This document shows positions 11,750 to 22,233 of a stretch of DNA of 64,000 nt, in pieces. The stretch is from Kingdonia uniflora (Eukaryota > Streptophyta > Magnoliopsida > Ranunculales > Circaeasteraceae). The notes under the pieces were generated by a model. The model did not search any database, was not told where the DNA came from, and saw only the letters and a program-made list of their open reading frames with translations. A program made the translations under genes and the position numbers. The DNA lies in contig JACGCM010000310.1 in the NCBI GenBank assembly GCA_014058105.1, positions 186,001 to 250,000 on the forward strand. Direction: 5' to 3'. How positions within the stretch are numbered: position 1 is the first letter of the stretch; every line of letters starts with the position of its first letter.

Positions 11750-12360
11750 AGCGATGACTTTCGCCTCGTCTTTGAGATGAAGTTAACACCGAGATCAAGA
11801 AATTAATCAAAGTGGGATTCATTCGAGAAGCCAAATATCCGAACTGGATATCCAACATTGTCGTTGTCCCAAAGAAGAACAGAAAAGTTTGAGTTTACGT
11901 AGATTTTACAGATCTTAGCAAACATACTCCAAAGGACAGTTTCCCTCTTCTCAGCATTCATCAGATCCTCGTTTCTATAGCAGACCATGATCTCCTATCA
12001 ATGATAGACGCTGTTTTAGGGTATAATCAAATTCCACTTCTGGAAGAAGATCAAGAGAACGCAACATTCATCACCGAAAGTGGCATTTATTTCTACAAAG
12101 TCATACACTTCGGGCTCAAGAACCCAGGTACCACATATCAGCGATTTATGACTGATATGTTCAATGAATACCTAGGGAAAGTTGTTGAAGTCTACATCGA
12201 TGATCTCTTGAGCAAAAGCATACAGTCAGGTAATCACATCTCAGATCTCAATACTATATTCAACATCCTTCAATCTTGCAAAATGAGTCTCAACCTTAAA
12301 AATGCCAATTCGGGGTACATTCTGGCCATTTTCTAGGCCCCCTCATCAGTAAGAAAGAGA
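11750..12360 (+). pseudogene. Tat A reverse transcriptase
   Basis: Reads IKKLIKVGFIREAKYPNWIS, then a VYVDFTDLSKHTPKDSFPLL block (GKWRMCVDFTDLNKACPKDSFPLP in relatives), SMIDAVLGYNQIPLLEEDQE, and the active site VEVYIDDLL at about 12190-12213. The two Asp residues of the YxDD box are intact. A stop at about 11890 and another at 12334-12336 break the frame, and the sequence continues in a different frame afterwards. This polymerase copies element RNA into cDNA. Confidence 0.9.
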
Positions 12361-12990
12361 TTGAGGCCGATCCGGATTAAATTCGTGCTCTCCTTGATAT
12401 GCCTTCTCCAAAGATAATAAAAGACGTTCAAAAACTCACCAAGAATATTGTCGCAATCAACCGTTTCGTCTCTAAATCTTTAGACTGCTGTCGTTGGCTA
12501 TTTCTATTACTTCGCGGATGTACCAACTGAGGAAAGGTTCAGCCAATTGCAAAAGTCACATGGACACCAGAATGCGAAGCAGCTTTTCAAAACCTCAAAA
12601 TCTATTTGGGGAGGTCTCCCATAATGAGCACCCCAGTAGGTAATGAGGAACTGATAATCTACCTAGTTGTCACAGATACTTCTCTCAGCTCAGTTCTCAT
12701 TCGACTGGATGAGAAAATAGAGAAACCAGTCTTCATCATCAGTAAAGCACTTACACCAGCGGAAACAAGGTACTCAAAATTGAAAATCTTCTTCTCACCC
12801 TTGTTTACACTTAGTAAAAACTCAAGCACTACTTCCAAGCATATTCTGTCAAAGTTACGATGAACTACCCACTTCGGGAAGTCCTGTCCAAAAAAGATAA
12901 GTCACGAAGAATACAACAGTGGTCAGTCAGTTTAAAAGAACATGATATCAAGTTCGAACAGCGTCATTCTAAAAATGTCAGGCCATTACC
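12361..12990 (+). pseudogene. Tat A RNase H (retroviral-type), decayed
   Basis: From about 12570 the frame reads AFQNLKIYLGRSPIMSTPV, LIIYLVVTDTSLSSVLIR, KPVFIISKALTPAETRYSKL and then (shifted) MNYPLREVLSKKDKSRRIQQW and EHDIKFEQRHSKN. This is the connection/RNase H domain that follows RT in gypsy elements and trims the RNA template. Compared with working copies, D-A-S is replaced by DTS. There are indels near 12360-12560 and 12800. Confidence 0.85.
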
Positions 12991-13109
12991 GATTTTCTTA
13001 CGGATTTTCCAATGGAGGATCCCGAGTGGGATGAGCACGACCCGGACCTTACCAAAGACACACCAAAAAATCCAACCCCTAAGCCATTCGACGAACGAGC
13101 ATACTGGAT

Positions 13110-13540
13110 CACTACGTCAGGGTAGAGGCTTCTCAAAGATGGATCAGCAGGACCTGCAGGGTCAGGGATCGGGATCGGGATCGGGATCGTTTTGATTACC
13201 TCATCTAATGACAGAATTGAGAAATCAATCCGCTTGGATTTTGAGGCCTCAAATAATGTCACCGAGTATGAAGCTCTCATTCACAGACTCGATCTCGCAC
13301 TTGAGCTCGATGTCCCTGAACTCTCAGTTTAAACTGATTTATTACTCATCGTTCATCATTATTCTGAGCAATACAAGAAAAATTGGAAGATGATCGAATA
13401 CGCAGCCCACAATGCATATAAGATGAGTAAGTTCGTGAAAGCAACTCTTAAATATCTTCCTCAAGGTGAAAACAAACGCGCCGATTCCTTGGTATTTCTA
13501 GCCGGGGTCTTGGGTACAGAAGCTCGATATCTCTAGATCG
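13110..13540 (+). pseudogene. Tat A second, archaeal-type RNase H
   Basis: Reads DGSAGPAGSGIGIG-IVLITS, then ASNNVTEYEALIHRLDLALE and later AHNAYKMSKFVKATLKYLPQ with ENKRADSL. In Tat relatives this is DGSS...GAGLVL...NNEAEYEAL...N--ADAL, a duplicated RNase H acquired by the Tat lineage and located between RNase H and integrase. Asp, Glu and Asp of the catalytic set are visible. The glycine/isoleucine run at about 13160-13190 is a short GGGATC repeat, longer than usual. Stops at about 13329 and 13534 and a short duplication-like region at 13330-13400 break it. Confidence 0.85.
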
Positions 13541-13689
13541 AGATCATTTCAGCCCCCATCATTGATCGCATATCTGTATGCACGATCAACACTGGGGCTG
13601 ATAAAGGAGGAGACGACGATTGGCGAAAGCCTTCCTTAGTCTACCTCGGTGTCGACAATAATTACAATGGACCACTCCCAGCAGATCCA

Positions 13690-14870
13690 AAAGAACGCCG
13701 ACAGTTGATCAACAACTCAAGGCGTTACATTACTCAAAACGGTATGCTTTACCGTCTTTCCGTTGTAGGGCCTTACCTCAAGTGCCTCTCTAAGTCAAAG
13801 CATACGAACTGCTCTACGAATTACTCGAAGGAACTTGTGGCTCCCACGCCGTAGGTAGATCATTAGGGAACAGAGCTATAACTCAGGGAGTATTCTGGCC
13901 CGGCATGCGTAAGCAAGCAGAAGAGTATTCTTGCAGGTACGACACCTGCCAGGGACATGGACATATGATATGCGCCCCTGTGCTCGAGCTTCATACATGC
14001 AAGGTTTTCTGGCCATTCAAAAGATGCGCGCTTGACCTCATTGGTGAATTCCCTAGCTCTTCAGGTAAACGTCGTCACCTACTCGTAGGTATCGATTACT
14101 TTACAAAATATGTAGAAGCAATTCTACTATGTCGAACCAGAGAAGAAGAGGTCATCACTTTTATTTGGAATCACATAATCACTCGGTTCTAGTGCCCCTA
14201 CCTAATTCGTATCGATAACGGGCCCCAAATTGTGGGAGATAAGGTCATAACCTTCCTAAACCTCCACAATATTATCCACTCACCATCAAATCCATAGTAC
14301 CCTCAAGGCAATGGCCACGTCAAAATTACAGACAAAACCATCGTGGATGGACATTAAAAATGGTTTCACCCACAGAAAAAAGGAAATTGGGCTCGCGAAC
14401 TACCTCACTTCCTATGGGCGTATCGAACCACTCCCCAACAACCTACTGGATGTACCCCATTCCTCCTTGCTTATAGCACTGAGGCTATCATTCCTTCTGA
14501 ATATTATCATCCAGTACGCGATCATGAGCTGACTAACGAGGTAAATGAGTTCGAATTGGCTTGCAATCTCAATTTGATAGATGAGACCAGGGAATGGGAC
14601 ATTGCTATCCTAGGTTGATATCATCATATGCTTACCAGATCGTATAATAACTGAGTCATGAGCCGTACTTTCCAAATCAAAATCAAAGATCTCGTCCTCA
14701 AAGAAATTCCTCAACATCGCAAAGAGCCTCACGCTGGAAAATTAACCGACAATTGGGTGGGTCTATTCATTATCACAGGTCTCTTAGACCTGGGATCATA
14801 CTATCTCATGACAGAAGAGGGAGTTCCCATTTCAAATCCTTGAAACACTAGGCGACTGAAACGGTACTAT
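13690..14870 (+). pseudogene. Tat A integrase
   Basis: Begins with RRYITQNGMLYRLS (the pre-zinc-finger region), then an H-H-C-C region near 13800-13960. The catalytic core follows as KRCALDLIGEFPSSSGKRR, LLVGIDYFTKYVEAI, IRIDNGPQIV, PQGNGHVKI and WAYRTTPQQPTGCTPF, and the C-terminal NW-G-F---. The order and residues fit plant gypsy integrase without a chromodomain. The first Asp (ALDLIG) and second Asp (RIDNGPQ) of the DDE triad are visible; the Glu region reads GNGHVK in place of GQAEV-type. Several stops (14190, 14297, 14356) are present. Confidence 0.87.
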
Positions 14871-14877
14871 CGTTTGG

Positions 14878-15071
14878 CGTCTTACTACTTTATTTCTATT
14901 GTTCATTTCTTTGCTTAATATAAGAAAGATTTTAATCTCCATCCAATGTAAATTCTAAACTTATCAATGAAAGTTTGTTTTGAACAATATCATTCTCTTC
15001 ACAAACATTCAACCACATTCTACAAATTAAAGCATAGATAATACTAGCTTACAATCAATCTTATCCAAGAT
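14878..15071 (+). other. Non-coding spacer between pol and the tandem repeats of Tat A
   Basis: Short AT-rich stretch after the integrase stop. Nothing recognised. Confidence 0.5.
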
Positions 15072-15719
15072 GGATCAAGGATATCACTTGATTTGGTTTC
15101 TTTTACTACATCTCTGCAATTATAACAAGTGTAGAAACTTGTTTCATATCAAAGACTCAGCCAAACAAGAGATAAGGCAAAGGTAATACTAGTCTTTATC
15201 TTTTTCAACTTGTTTGGATCATTTACACCAGTTGGATCAAGGATATCACTTGATTTGGCTTCTTTTACTACATCTCTGCGATTGTAACAAGTGTAGAAAC
15301 TTGTTTCATATCAAAGACTCAGCCAAACAAGAGATAAGGCAAAGATAATACTAGTATTCATTTTTTTCAACTTGTTTAGATTATTTATACCGGCTGGATC
15401 AAGGATATCACTTGAATTGACTTCTTTTACAACATCTTTACGATTGTAACAAGTGTAGAAACTTGTTTCATATCAAAGACTCAGCCAAGCAAGACATAAG
15501 GCAAAGGTAATACTAATCTTCATCTTTTTCAACTTGTTTGGATCATTTATACTGGCTGGATTAAGGATATCGCTTGATTTGGCTTCTTTTACTACATCTC
15601 TGTGATTATAACAAGTGTAGAAACTTGTTTCATATCAAAGACTCTACGAGGCATAAGATAAGGCAAAGGTCATACTAGCTTTCATCTCTTTTAATATATC
15701 TGCGATATTTATATTGTTA
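15072..15719 (+). repeat. 162-bp tandem repeat, four copies
   Basis: The phrase GGATCAAGGATATC(A/G)CTTGA recurs at 15072, 15234, 15396 and 15558 (GGATTAAGG in the last), so the period is exactly 162 bp. Each unit also carries ACAAGTGTAGAAACTTGTTT, an imperfect palindrome, and a GATAAGGCAAAGNTAATACTAG segment. A partial, more diverged copy of the second half lies at about 15826-15915. Tandem repeats between pol and the antisense ORFs recur in Tat C and Tat E with another period. Confidence 0.93.
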
Positions 15720-17318
15720 AAATCAAGTTTCAGCATGGTTTAACTGCGAAATTTCTATAGTTCAAATCAAGTTTCAACTTGGTTTAACTCAACCCATTTC
15801 TGCGGTTAAAAAGAATGTAATTTTTTTTATATATATCAAAGACCCCACCAGACACAAGATAAGGCAATGGTCATACTAGCTTTTATCTATTTCAATGTGT
15901 CTGTGACAGATACTATTTATTTTCAGGTCGAATTCATATTATAAGGGTCTCTTTTTTGCTGATGGAGAGTCAGCAGTGCTTCCCCCTACATCAAGAGGTT
16001 GAACTTTTAGTTTGCGAATCATAGCCGCACTACCCGATTTTATCAGTTCAGCAGTTCAAGGGCCCAGTTGGGTCTCTATGATGCCTAGACAGTTCCCTCA
16101 ATCTATCTTAGCTCCACAAATACATCCCTTATCCGATAGAGTTTTGAACAAGTTATCTCGTTCTTACTCAAGTCTTTTTACTTCCTCAACAAAATATGCA
16201 ATAATCACCTTTAACAAGATAGAACGTGATGCATCAGGTATGACCATTGTTGCAAATCTTGCTCTCACCTTCTCGAGGCGTAACTCTAACCTAGCTTATT
16301 TGCTTTTCTGTTCAGTCATTTCCGCATCGACCTTAGCATGATAGATTACATTTTCTTCCAATTTTATATATACTTCGCTGATTCAGCAAGCTTCATGGCT
16401 TCTAAGTCTACTACCCTAGCGCGAAGTTTCCGAATTTCAAAGTTTAACTTTTCCCTAGCTGGAATATCTTTCAATAATTCTTCTTTCCTCTTCACAAGCG
16501 ATTCCTTTGCTATGATCTCCCCTTCCAGAACTTTCTCCCTGATAAGAGCATAATCCAACTTATGCTGGCATTTCCTCAAATTCGTATTTCCCTTCTGGAC
16601 ATGCCCCGGAATACGAGATACGTCACTCTCTAGCTCTCTAATTTGACCTGAGAGACTAACTACATCCCCTTGAACTAAAGGTCTTAACCTCTAATCTTCT
16701 TCCCCCTTAACGCTCTTAAGCCTCGGCTTTCTTGGCACGCGCAATGGCCTGCGCCAGTTCGGCCTTAAGTAGTGCAACCCTCTCGTTTAAATCGTTACAC
16801 CTTTGTTGCATTTCCCGGAATTCCATATCCTTGGCGGGTAGGGCAATTTGCAAATGTTCAGCTGCAGCTTCCAAAGCTGATAGATTTTCTCGAGCTACCC
16901 TTAGCTCGTCGTCCTTTTCGATGAATTTTCAACTCATTCGCTCCAGCTCGTTCCTACATTTCTAGAGATCAAATCAAAATTGTTCCTTCGATTGTTCCAA
17001 TGCCTGAATACGATATTGAGCCGTGTCGGCCTGCTTATCCTTTACAGCCAATGCGTCAACTCGACTTTGAAGCTTCTCGGCACGTTCTTTTACCTCCGTT
17101 AGCTCTTTTAATCCCTTCTTGTTCCTAGCATCTTTCTCTTCGACCTAAAGAGTCAGGTCGAAAATGGCTTGGGTCAACTCCACAAGTCTAAAATGCGCAT
17201 TTACGTATTGATCTTCCCTATTCTCGTTTGCCTCCTTCATCCTATCAAACTGCTCAGAAAATTCCAGATTTCACATGAGTACGTCGTCCTCACGTGAGCA
17301 AGGTGAATCTAATTTGAC

Positions 17319-17637
17319 CTGGGGAATTTAACAATTTTTAGTACAGTTCAATTCAGGAAAACATTTGAATATATGCATACTACATTTCTAAAAGAGACTA
17401 TGCGATTTATAAACATCTGTTCCCAAATACTTTTAGACTAAAAGTTTGGATTTCATTCTAAATAGAGTGCTTCTTGAGTCTTCTTTCGGCGTACAAATTT
17501 TTGAGTTCATTCTGAGACTCATCTCTCTAACTGCCTACAAAAGGTTTATGAACCAAAGTCAATCTACAAAAGTTTCTTCCCCACACACAGCTCAAACAAC
17601 TTACAAATATTTATACAAACACACGTGTCTACCCTAC
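17319..17637 (-). other. Predicted second intron in aORF1 of Tat A
   Basis: Minus strand: donor GAGAAG|GTAGGGT at 17637 and acceptor TTCCCCAG|GTCAAATT ending at 17319. The flanking exons join in phase 0. The matching Tat E intron is 52164-52734 with donor GAGAAG|GTAGGAT. Confidence 0.75.
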
Positions 17638-18050
17638 CTTCTCACTACAACCTTCTGGGAGCTCAACATCATTCCCTTGATTGTCGAGCACTGTCTGGCA
17701 GGAAATACCATCCAGACCGTCCACGATCCCCACCGCTTCTGGTTCCTCCTCATCTTCCCTTTCAGTATAGGTGTCCTCCTTAATGGCATCCACCTCATCC
17801 TCAGAATAACCTTTGAGCATCAAATGATGCCCTTGTCTGTTACGCTCCTCAACCATCTTGTCAAGATTGGCCTTTGTCTCCACCTGCAGCTGACCAATCG
17901 CCACGGCATGGGAAGCTATCAGCTGCCTAACTTCCTTCAAAGCGTCAGTCCTGGATCGATCTAATTCTTTTTCCAACTTGATATTTGCCTTCTTTAGCTC
18001 GCTTTCTCTTCCTTTATACCAAGCCATATCCCCTTAACAAGACAAATATC

Positions 18051-18124
18051 CTGTAAAAATTACATCGATTTCAGCGATTAGCTTGAAGAGTATTAAAGAG
18101 TTCTTTTTGATAAAATAAACTTAC
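18051..18124 (-). other. Predicted intron in aORF1 of Tat A
   Basis: Minus strand: donor ATT|GTAAGTTT at 18124 and acceptor TTTTTACAG|GATATT ending at 18051. It sits at the same protein position as the Tat E intron 53163-53251. Without removal the frame meets a stop (AAT CGC TGA). Confidence 0.7.
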
Positions 18125-19467
18125 AATCTTGCTCGTGTCTTCCTCTCCGTGGAGAACCGCCAACCTGGCCCTTTCCTCGACCTCTTTGAGGTCATCCCCC
18201 ATAGTAGATCGTCCCTCGGTGATCTTCTCTCCTTACTCCCCCGAGGGTTTGACCCTCCTCCTCTTTTCTTTCGCGACCTGACCACTTCCAGTGGTACCAG
18301 AGGCCGGCAGAGCCTTTAGCATCTATTTCTTCTGATATTTTAGAGCTATTTTGCTCAGCTTGATAGGATTCTGCTGAGCCAAACTGCCAATTCCAAGAGT
18401 CTTGGAAAAATTAGTTTGAGCCTCCTCACCGCTTACTTGCCTTTTTCCTTCATCAACCCCGCCATCAACCTTGTAGACTGAGTTTTTCATACCTTATTCG
18501 ACCTACTATCAGCTTTCTTCTTTCCACTCAGGCTGAGTCCCTCTAATATAACTTTGAGTACAGTCTCCACCTCCGCAAATTCATCCAGCAGAGATTCCTT
18601 CCTCTCCACTGTAGACTTCACACCTACAGTAACAATATTTTTACTATCAACTACGGTTATCAGTAAAATATAACAATAAATCTATTTATGCATGTTTATA
18701 CTTACTTTTCTTTACAGTTCTAAACCGAAGGTCCAAAGGTTCTTTATCATCTCTTTGAAGGCAATTACCCTTCACCCATATGATGTTGTCATTCCAGGTT
18801 CGACCTGCTGAATTCAGATCGAAGAAACGACGCCAAGTTGTGCTCGCACAGAAATATGACCCCACCACTGGCCTTATAATTCTTTACTCCATAAAACTGC
18901 AAAATGTCATCTGGGGTTATCCTCCTCACTTTTCTCTCATTTTCCCATTTTTCATTCAGATGGTCACACACGGTTATTACCTCCTACATATTCCCGTTCA
19001 ATTGAACAGGATATGCCCCAATTGCATTCATAATCCTCTTCGCCAAATTGGTAGGGGAAGGCTCAACCCGTACTCTAATTATGATAGGTAATACAAAAAA
19101 CCCTCTGATAGGTTACTCCGAACATCCCCATCGAAATATTCTAACGAGACCGATTCATCTATAGCCCTATCTCATTTTTCCACTTCTAAATCTGCTAGCA
19201 GATAAAAATACTCATTCCCCTCCGCTACCGTGCAACCCCTAAACTGCCTACCGGCAAACTCTATACAATTACCCCACTTCCCTCCAACAGCCACCTTAGC
19301 TGTACAAAACTCTCTAAAGTCATCAGAACCAAGCGGATAAAATATAAATTGACCAGGGAAACCTGGGAATTATTTTAATCCTACTTCCCCTTCATTATTA
19401 GACTTATTTGTCCGACCAGAGGCTGATACCTTATTAGCAGACGAACTACCCATCTTAAAAACAATTT

Positions 19468-19644
19468 CTACAGGCACATTTTCGATCTACACAGTTACCT
19501 CTCGCGGTCGACCTACATACAAGTTAAAGGTATTTATCATTCTTCCATCTATGTATATATATATATATATTCAACATATATCTCTGATCAGTTGTTTACG
19601 TATAACATATATCTTTAACATATATTGCATACATCTCTACTAAC
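19468..19644 (-). other. Predicted leader intron of aORF1 in Tat A
   Basis: Minus strand: donor CTAAAG|GTTAGT at 19644 and acceptor GCCTGTAG|AAATTG ending at 19468. After splicing, the upstream exon frame runs without a stop into the ATG at 19453. Confidence 0.6.
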
Positions 19645-19838
19645 CTTTAGTATTCGAATAAGAATCGGTAGTTGCGTCAAGCTTTTCCCACACGACGCTG
19701 CTGTATAGCCACCAACGAGATCCAAAATATTTTGCCCTCTTCAACCGTTTATCACCTTTGGATAACTCCTTAACAAATCCCCTAATCTTTTGTCTCTCTC
19801 TCTCTGAGTACACTCTAAATTTTAAGAAGTTGAAAATC
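19645..19838 (-). other. Leader exon of aORF1 in Tat A
   Basis: Lies downstream of a TATA-like box on the minus strand and upstream of the leader intron. It is open for about 65 codons but has no ATG, so it is probably 5' untranslated. The homologous stretch of Tat C (about 38822-38980) is not open, which agrees with a leader role. Confidence 0.55.
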
Positions 19839-19860
19839 AATTGATTGGATATGAAGAAGC

Positions 19861-19870
19861 ACTATTTATC
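19861..19870 (-). promoter_or_regulatory. TATA box of the aORF1 antisense promoter (Tat A)
   Basis: GATAAATAGT on the minus strand, about 30 bp before the inferred transcript start. Tat C has TATAAATAG at the same place (38790-38798), and similarity extends several hundred bases upstream (e.g. ATGACGTCAA near 20190-20205). Confidence 0.6.
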
Positions 19871-20397
19871 CTTTCTCTCTCAAGCGGCTGGTATTTATTG
19901 TTCCTCGCACGAACCGTCTTCGATACCAGAACCAAGGCGTCATTTCCACTCTCCGTGTCAGATGCCTTGTACTTTTCAATAAAACCACATTTCCATTATT
20001 ACAACTCCCCTCTTTTTTTTAACATATTTTTTCTCCCTATTTCAATATCTTTTCTTGACCTTCCCACACTCATGATGACTCACTCTAGATGATGTCAGAG
20101 TCTTATTTCCTTTTGCATACAAAACAAACAAAGAAGCCTCTGTATTTTCATATTTTTGTTTCTCTGTCCTTGCTTATCATACTTATAGTGATTGACGTCA
20201 TTTTTTAAACTGTGCAAAATTTTAAAATTTTTCATATTATTTGCTAAAATAGTCTCAAGACAGATTCGCACCTATAGAGGATACGATTGACTTATACCAT
20301 TTCTGTTACATTTAAAACAAATATATTATTTATTAGTAACGCTTTATACAACATCTATTCGCAGCCTTAGTAAACTGAACGATGTCATCCCGTCACA
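19871..20397 (-). promoter_or_regulatory. Upstream region of the aORF1 promoter in Tat A
   Basis: Matches 38440-38789 of Tat C in the inverse orientation, including GAGTCATCATGAGTGTGGG (complement of 20069-20087) and an AATGACGTCAA motif with an ACGT core. Only the shadow of a reading frame is present. Conservation around a TATA box suggests a promoter. Confidence 0.55.
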
Positions 20398-20709
20398 TTA
20401 TTCGTTGGTCCTCAGATCTTTAAATTCGGTCTCAACTTCAGCAATCTAACCCACCAACCTTTCTCGTTCTACAGCATCCCTAATCAATTCACGGGAGCAC
20501 ACCTCATATAAATAACGAGCATACTCCAGTTCTCTACTCCTTACATCTAAATCTTCGAGCTCACATTCCTTCACCGGTAGCTCAGCATCATAACCAAACG
20601 AATCAAAAAGTCCTCTCACGTATTTCAATAATTTTTGTAGCCAATCGTCCTTCCGCGGCATAACGAATCCTCTAAGATCGAGTCTGTACCATCCTAATTT
20701 ATCCCCCAT
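20398..20709 (-). pseudogene. Tat A aORF3: small antisense ORF
   Basis: Starts at ATG 20709 (MGDKLGWYRLDLRGF) and ends at the stop 20398-20400, about 103 residues with one internal TAG at 20446-20448. It is acidic and probably helical, with FDSFGYDAELPVKECELEDL and RSRELEYARYLYEVCSRELI. The Tat C copy at 27263-27604 reads FNLLDYDVELLVREYQFDGL and REREYERNFYEELFREV at the same positions. That protein-level similarity supports real coding. I do not recognise the family. It could be an exon of a longer antisense transcript that includes aORF2. Confidence 0.6.
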
Positions 20710-21522
20710 TTTTTACAGATCATCCTACCCGTATTTCCACGTTTCTCACACTTTCCCCTCAAATATGTGATTTTTACCTTATATCTCGTATTAGCAAAAC
20801 CCAAAATCTTAAAATAAATTATTTGAACTTATCCCCTTGCCAGTACACACATTAGTTACTATAATCGTCCTTACGATACCATGAGTTGTATCTCTATCGA
20901 CCTATAGCAGTCCAAATTTTTCAATTACATATTGTCTACAATTTCTCTCCCTCGCCTGTTAAAAACATAAATCATTTTTACATCAATACGTCATTGGCAG
21001 CAAGTACTCATCTCAGTTCGAGCTGCATTGCAACATTGCTTCATCACTTATAAGTAGTTTTTCACCCCAACACCCAACACAATTCAGTTCGATTCTAAAA
21101 ATTTGTCTATATACAGTTTATTGAATATCAACTTTTATTAATGTCAAAAGCATTACATACGATTTACAGATAACAAGTTTTCCATCACATCGACATTAGG
21201 AATATAGTAGAATTTTATCCGACCAACACCAAACTCCAGGTCCTTTACAGATAACAAGTTTTTCAAGTTTATTAAAAGTCACAGGTCATTTAGGCATGAT
21301 GAGGTATCATGTCTTCCAGTTCTTCTTAATTCAGTGATTTTTTAACCCTGATATAAAGAAGACATTGCACACAGTAAAAAGTTTCCCTCACATGAGTTTG
21401 GTCGAAGTCCAGTCAAACTTCAAATGGAAGCTATACAAGTAGTTGACTCAGTGTTGGCCCCTACAAAACAAGATAAAGGTCTTCTGAGTGTATAAACACG
21501 ATGGAAATACATCAGCAGACTC
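20710..21522 (-). other. Antisense spacer between aORF3 and aORF2 in Tat A
   Basis: AT-rich with no convincing frame. The complement carries two copies of an AACTTGTTATCTGTAAA phrase (about 21165-21185 and 21241-21262). In Tat C the same phrase is expanded into a 27-bp minisatellite. Confidence 0.5.
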
Positions 21523-21939
21523 TCAGTTTAATCCTCCTCCTCCACGGCCTTTACCGCCTCTCCTATAACCACCACCACCGAAGAGTTGGTAGAGATGAAG
21601 AGGGCCCAACCTTATAATCCATGGTGGTACAAGAAATCAGCATATCGGCCCCGCAGATACACCTATCCCTGCATATGAAGCCCTAACCCTATCTTCCACA
21701 AGAGTGCAGAGACAGGCCCACCATTCCTCGCCTGCCAAGATAAAGACATGAAATCTCCACTTATAGTAAAAATCTTCCTCAGCTTTAACCGCTTCTTCTT
21801 CCGACAAGCCTTGGTAGGTCGGAGGAATTGGAACGGGTATTGACATTTCCAAGGACTGGTCACCAAAGCATTTCAACTTCAACCTCTAGATTTTAGACGC
21901 AATCCTCTCTTCAAGAACCATCCTTCGAGTTTTTACCAT
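21523..21939 (-). pseudogene. Tat A aORF2: small antisense ORF with Gly/Arg-rich tail
   Basis: Starts at ATG 21939 (MVKTRRMVLEERIASKI). A stop precedes RLKLKCFGDQSLEMS. The core reads IPVPIPPTYQGLSEEEAVKA and EDFYYKWRFHVFILAGEEWW, and the frame ends at 21637. After a probable frameshift the tail reads FGGGGYRRGGKGRGGGGLN before a stop at 21523-21525. The Tat C homologue at 26000-26366 has the same core (VPVLPTYQGMSKEEAANA, FYYMWRFYHVVLTG) and a Gly-rich tail. RGG-like tails often bind RNA, but no domain is recognised, so function is unknown. Confidence 0.6.
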
Positions 21940-22233
21940 CTCAGAAAAAGTTACGTAAGCAGGAATTATTTCAGTGATTTGCTACAAGTACTATTTATAC
22001 AACGCTACAATTATTGTGCAGGTACGTTTTCTCACGCGTCATCCTTCATTACGGACGCGACTATTCAAACGCAACCGTTACATACATCCACATCATCATT
22101 TAATAACCATCATTTCCCAATATCACATAACTTCCACCCAGTCAAACGTCATCATTACTCCATTTCGAATATCAAATTTAACACATTCTTTCTCAACCAA
22201 AGCCACTCGTGACTTAGGTTGTGATGGGGTGAT
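21940..22233 (+). other. Tat A 3' untranslated end and polypurine tract
   Basis: Non-coding AT-rich sequence ending in GTGATGGGGTGA directly before the 3' LTR, the likely plus-strand primer. Confidence 0.6.

Larger units (their letters stand above)
15939..19453 (-). pseudogene. Tat A aORF1: spliced antisense coiled-coil gene
   Basis: Read on the minus strand from the ATG at 19453 (MGSSSANKVSASGRTNKSNN) to a stop at 15939-15941. The N-terminal part contains GKWGNCIEFAGRQFRG, EYFYLLADLE, RRITPDDILQFYGVKNY and NDNIIWVKGNCLQRDDKEPL. The C-terminal half is rich in Glu, Lys, Leu and Arg with heptad spacing, a long coiled coil. Two introns at 18051-18124 and 17319-17637 have GT-AG ends and match introns in Tat E. 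A third lies in the leader. Internal stops (e.g. after GEVGLK), a one-base deletion near 18015 relative to Tat E, and other frameshifts make it dead. Antisense ORFs in this position are known for the Tat lineage; function is unknown. Confidence 0.8.

Noticed and set aside
15072..15719. CRISPR-like regular repeats
   Set aside because: Units are contiguous 162-bp tandem copies without unique spacers, in a plant retrotransposon.
17446..17964. 172-codon plus-strand frame
   Set aside because: Runs opposite to aORF1 exons and an intron of Tat A; the homologous minus-strand protein is conserved in Tat E, this frame is a shadow.
19841..20092. Plus-strand frame of Tat A resembling a minus-strand frame at 38565-38819
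   Set aside because: Similarity is real at DNA level, but it is the aORF1 promoter region; a TATA box and leader explain it better than a protein.
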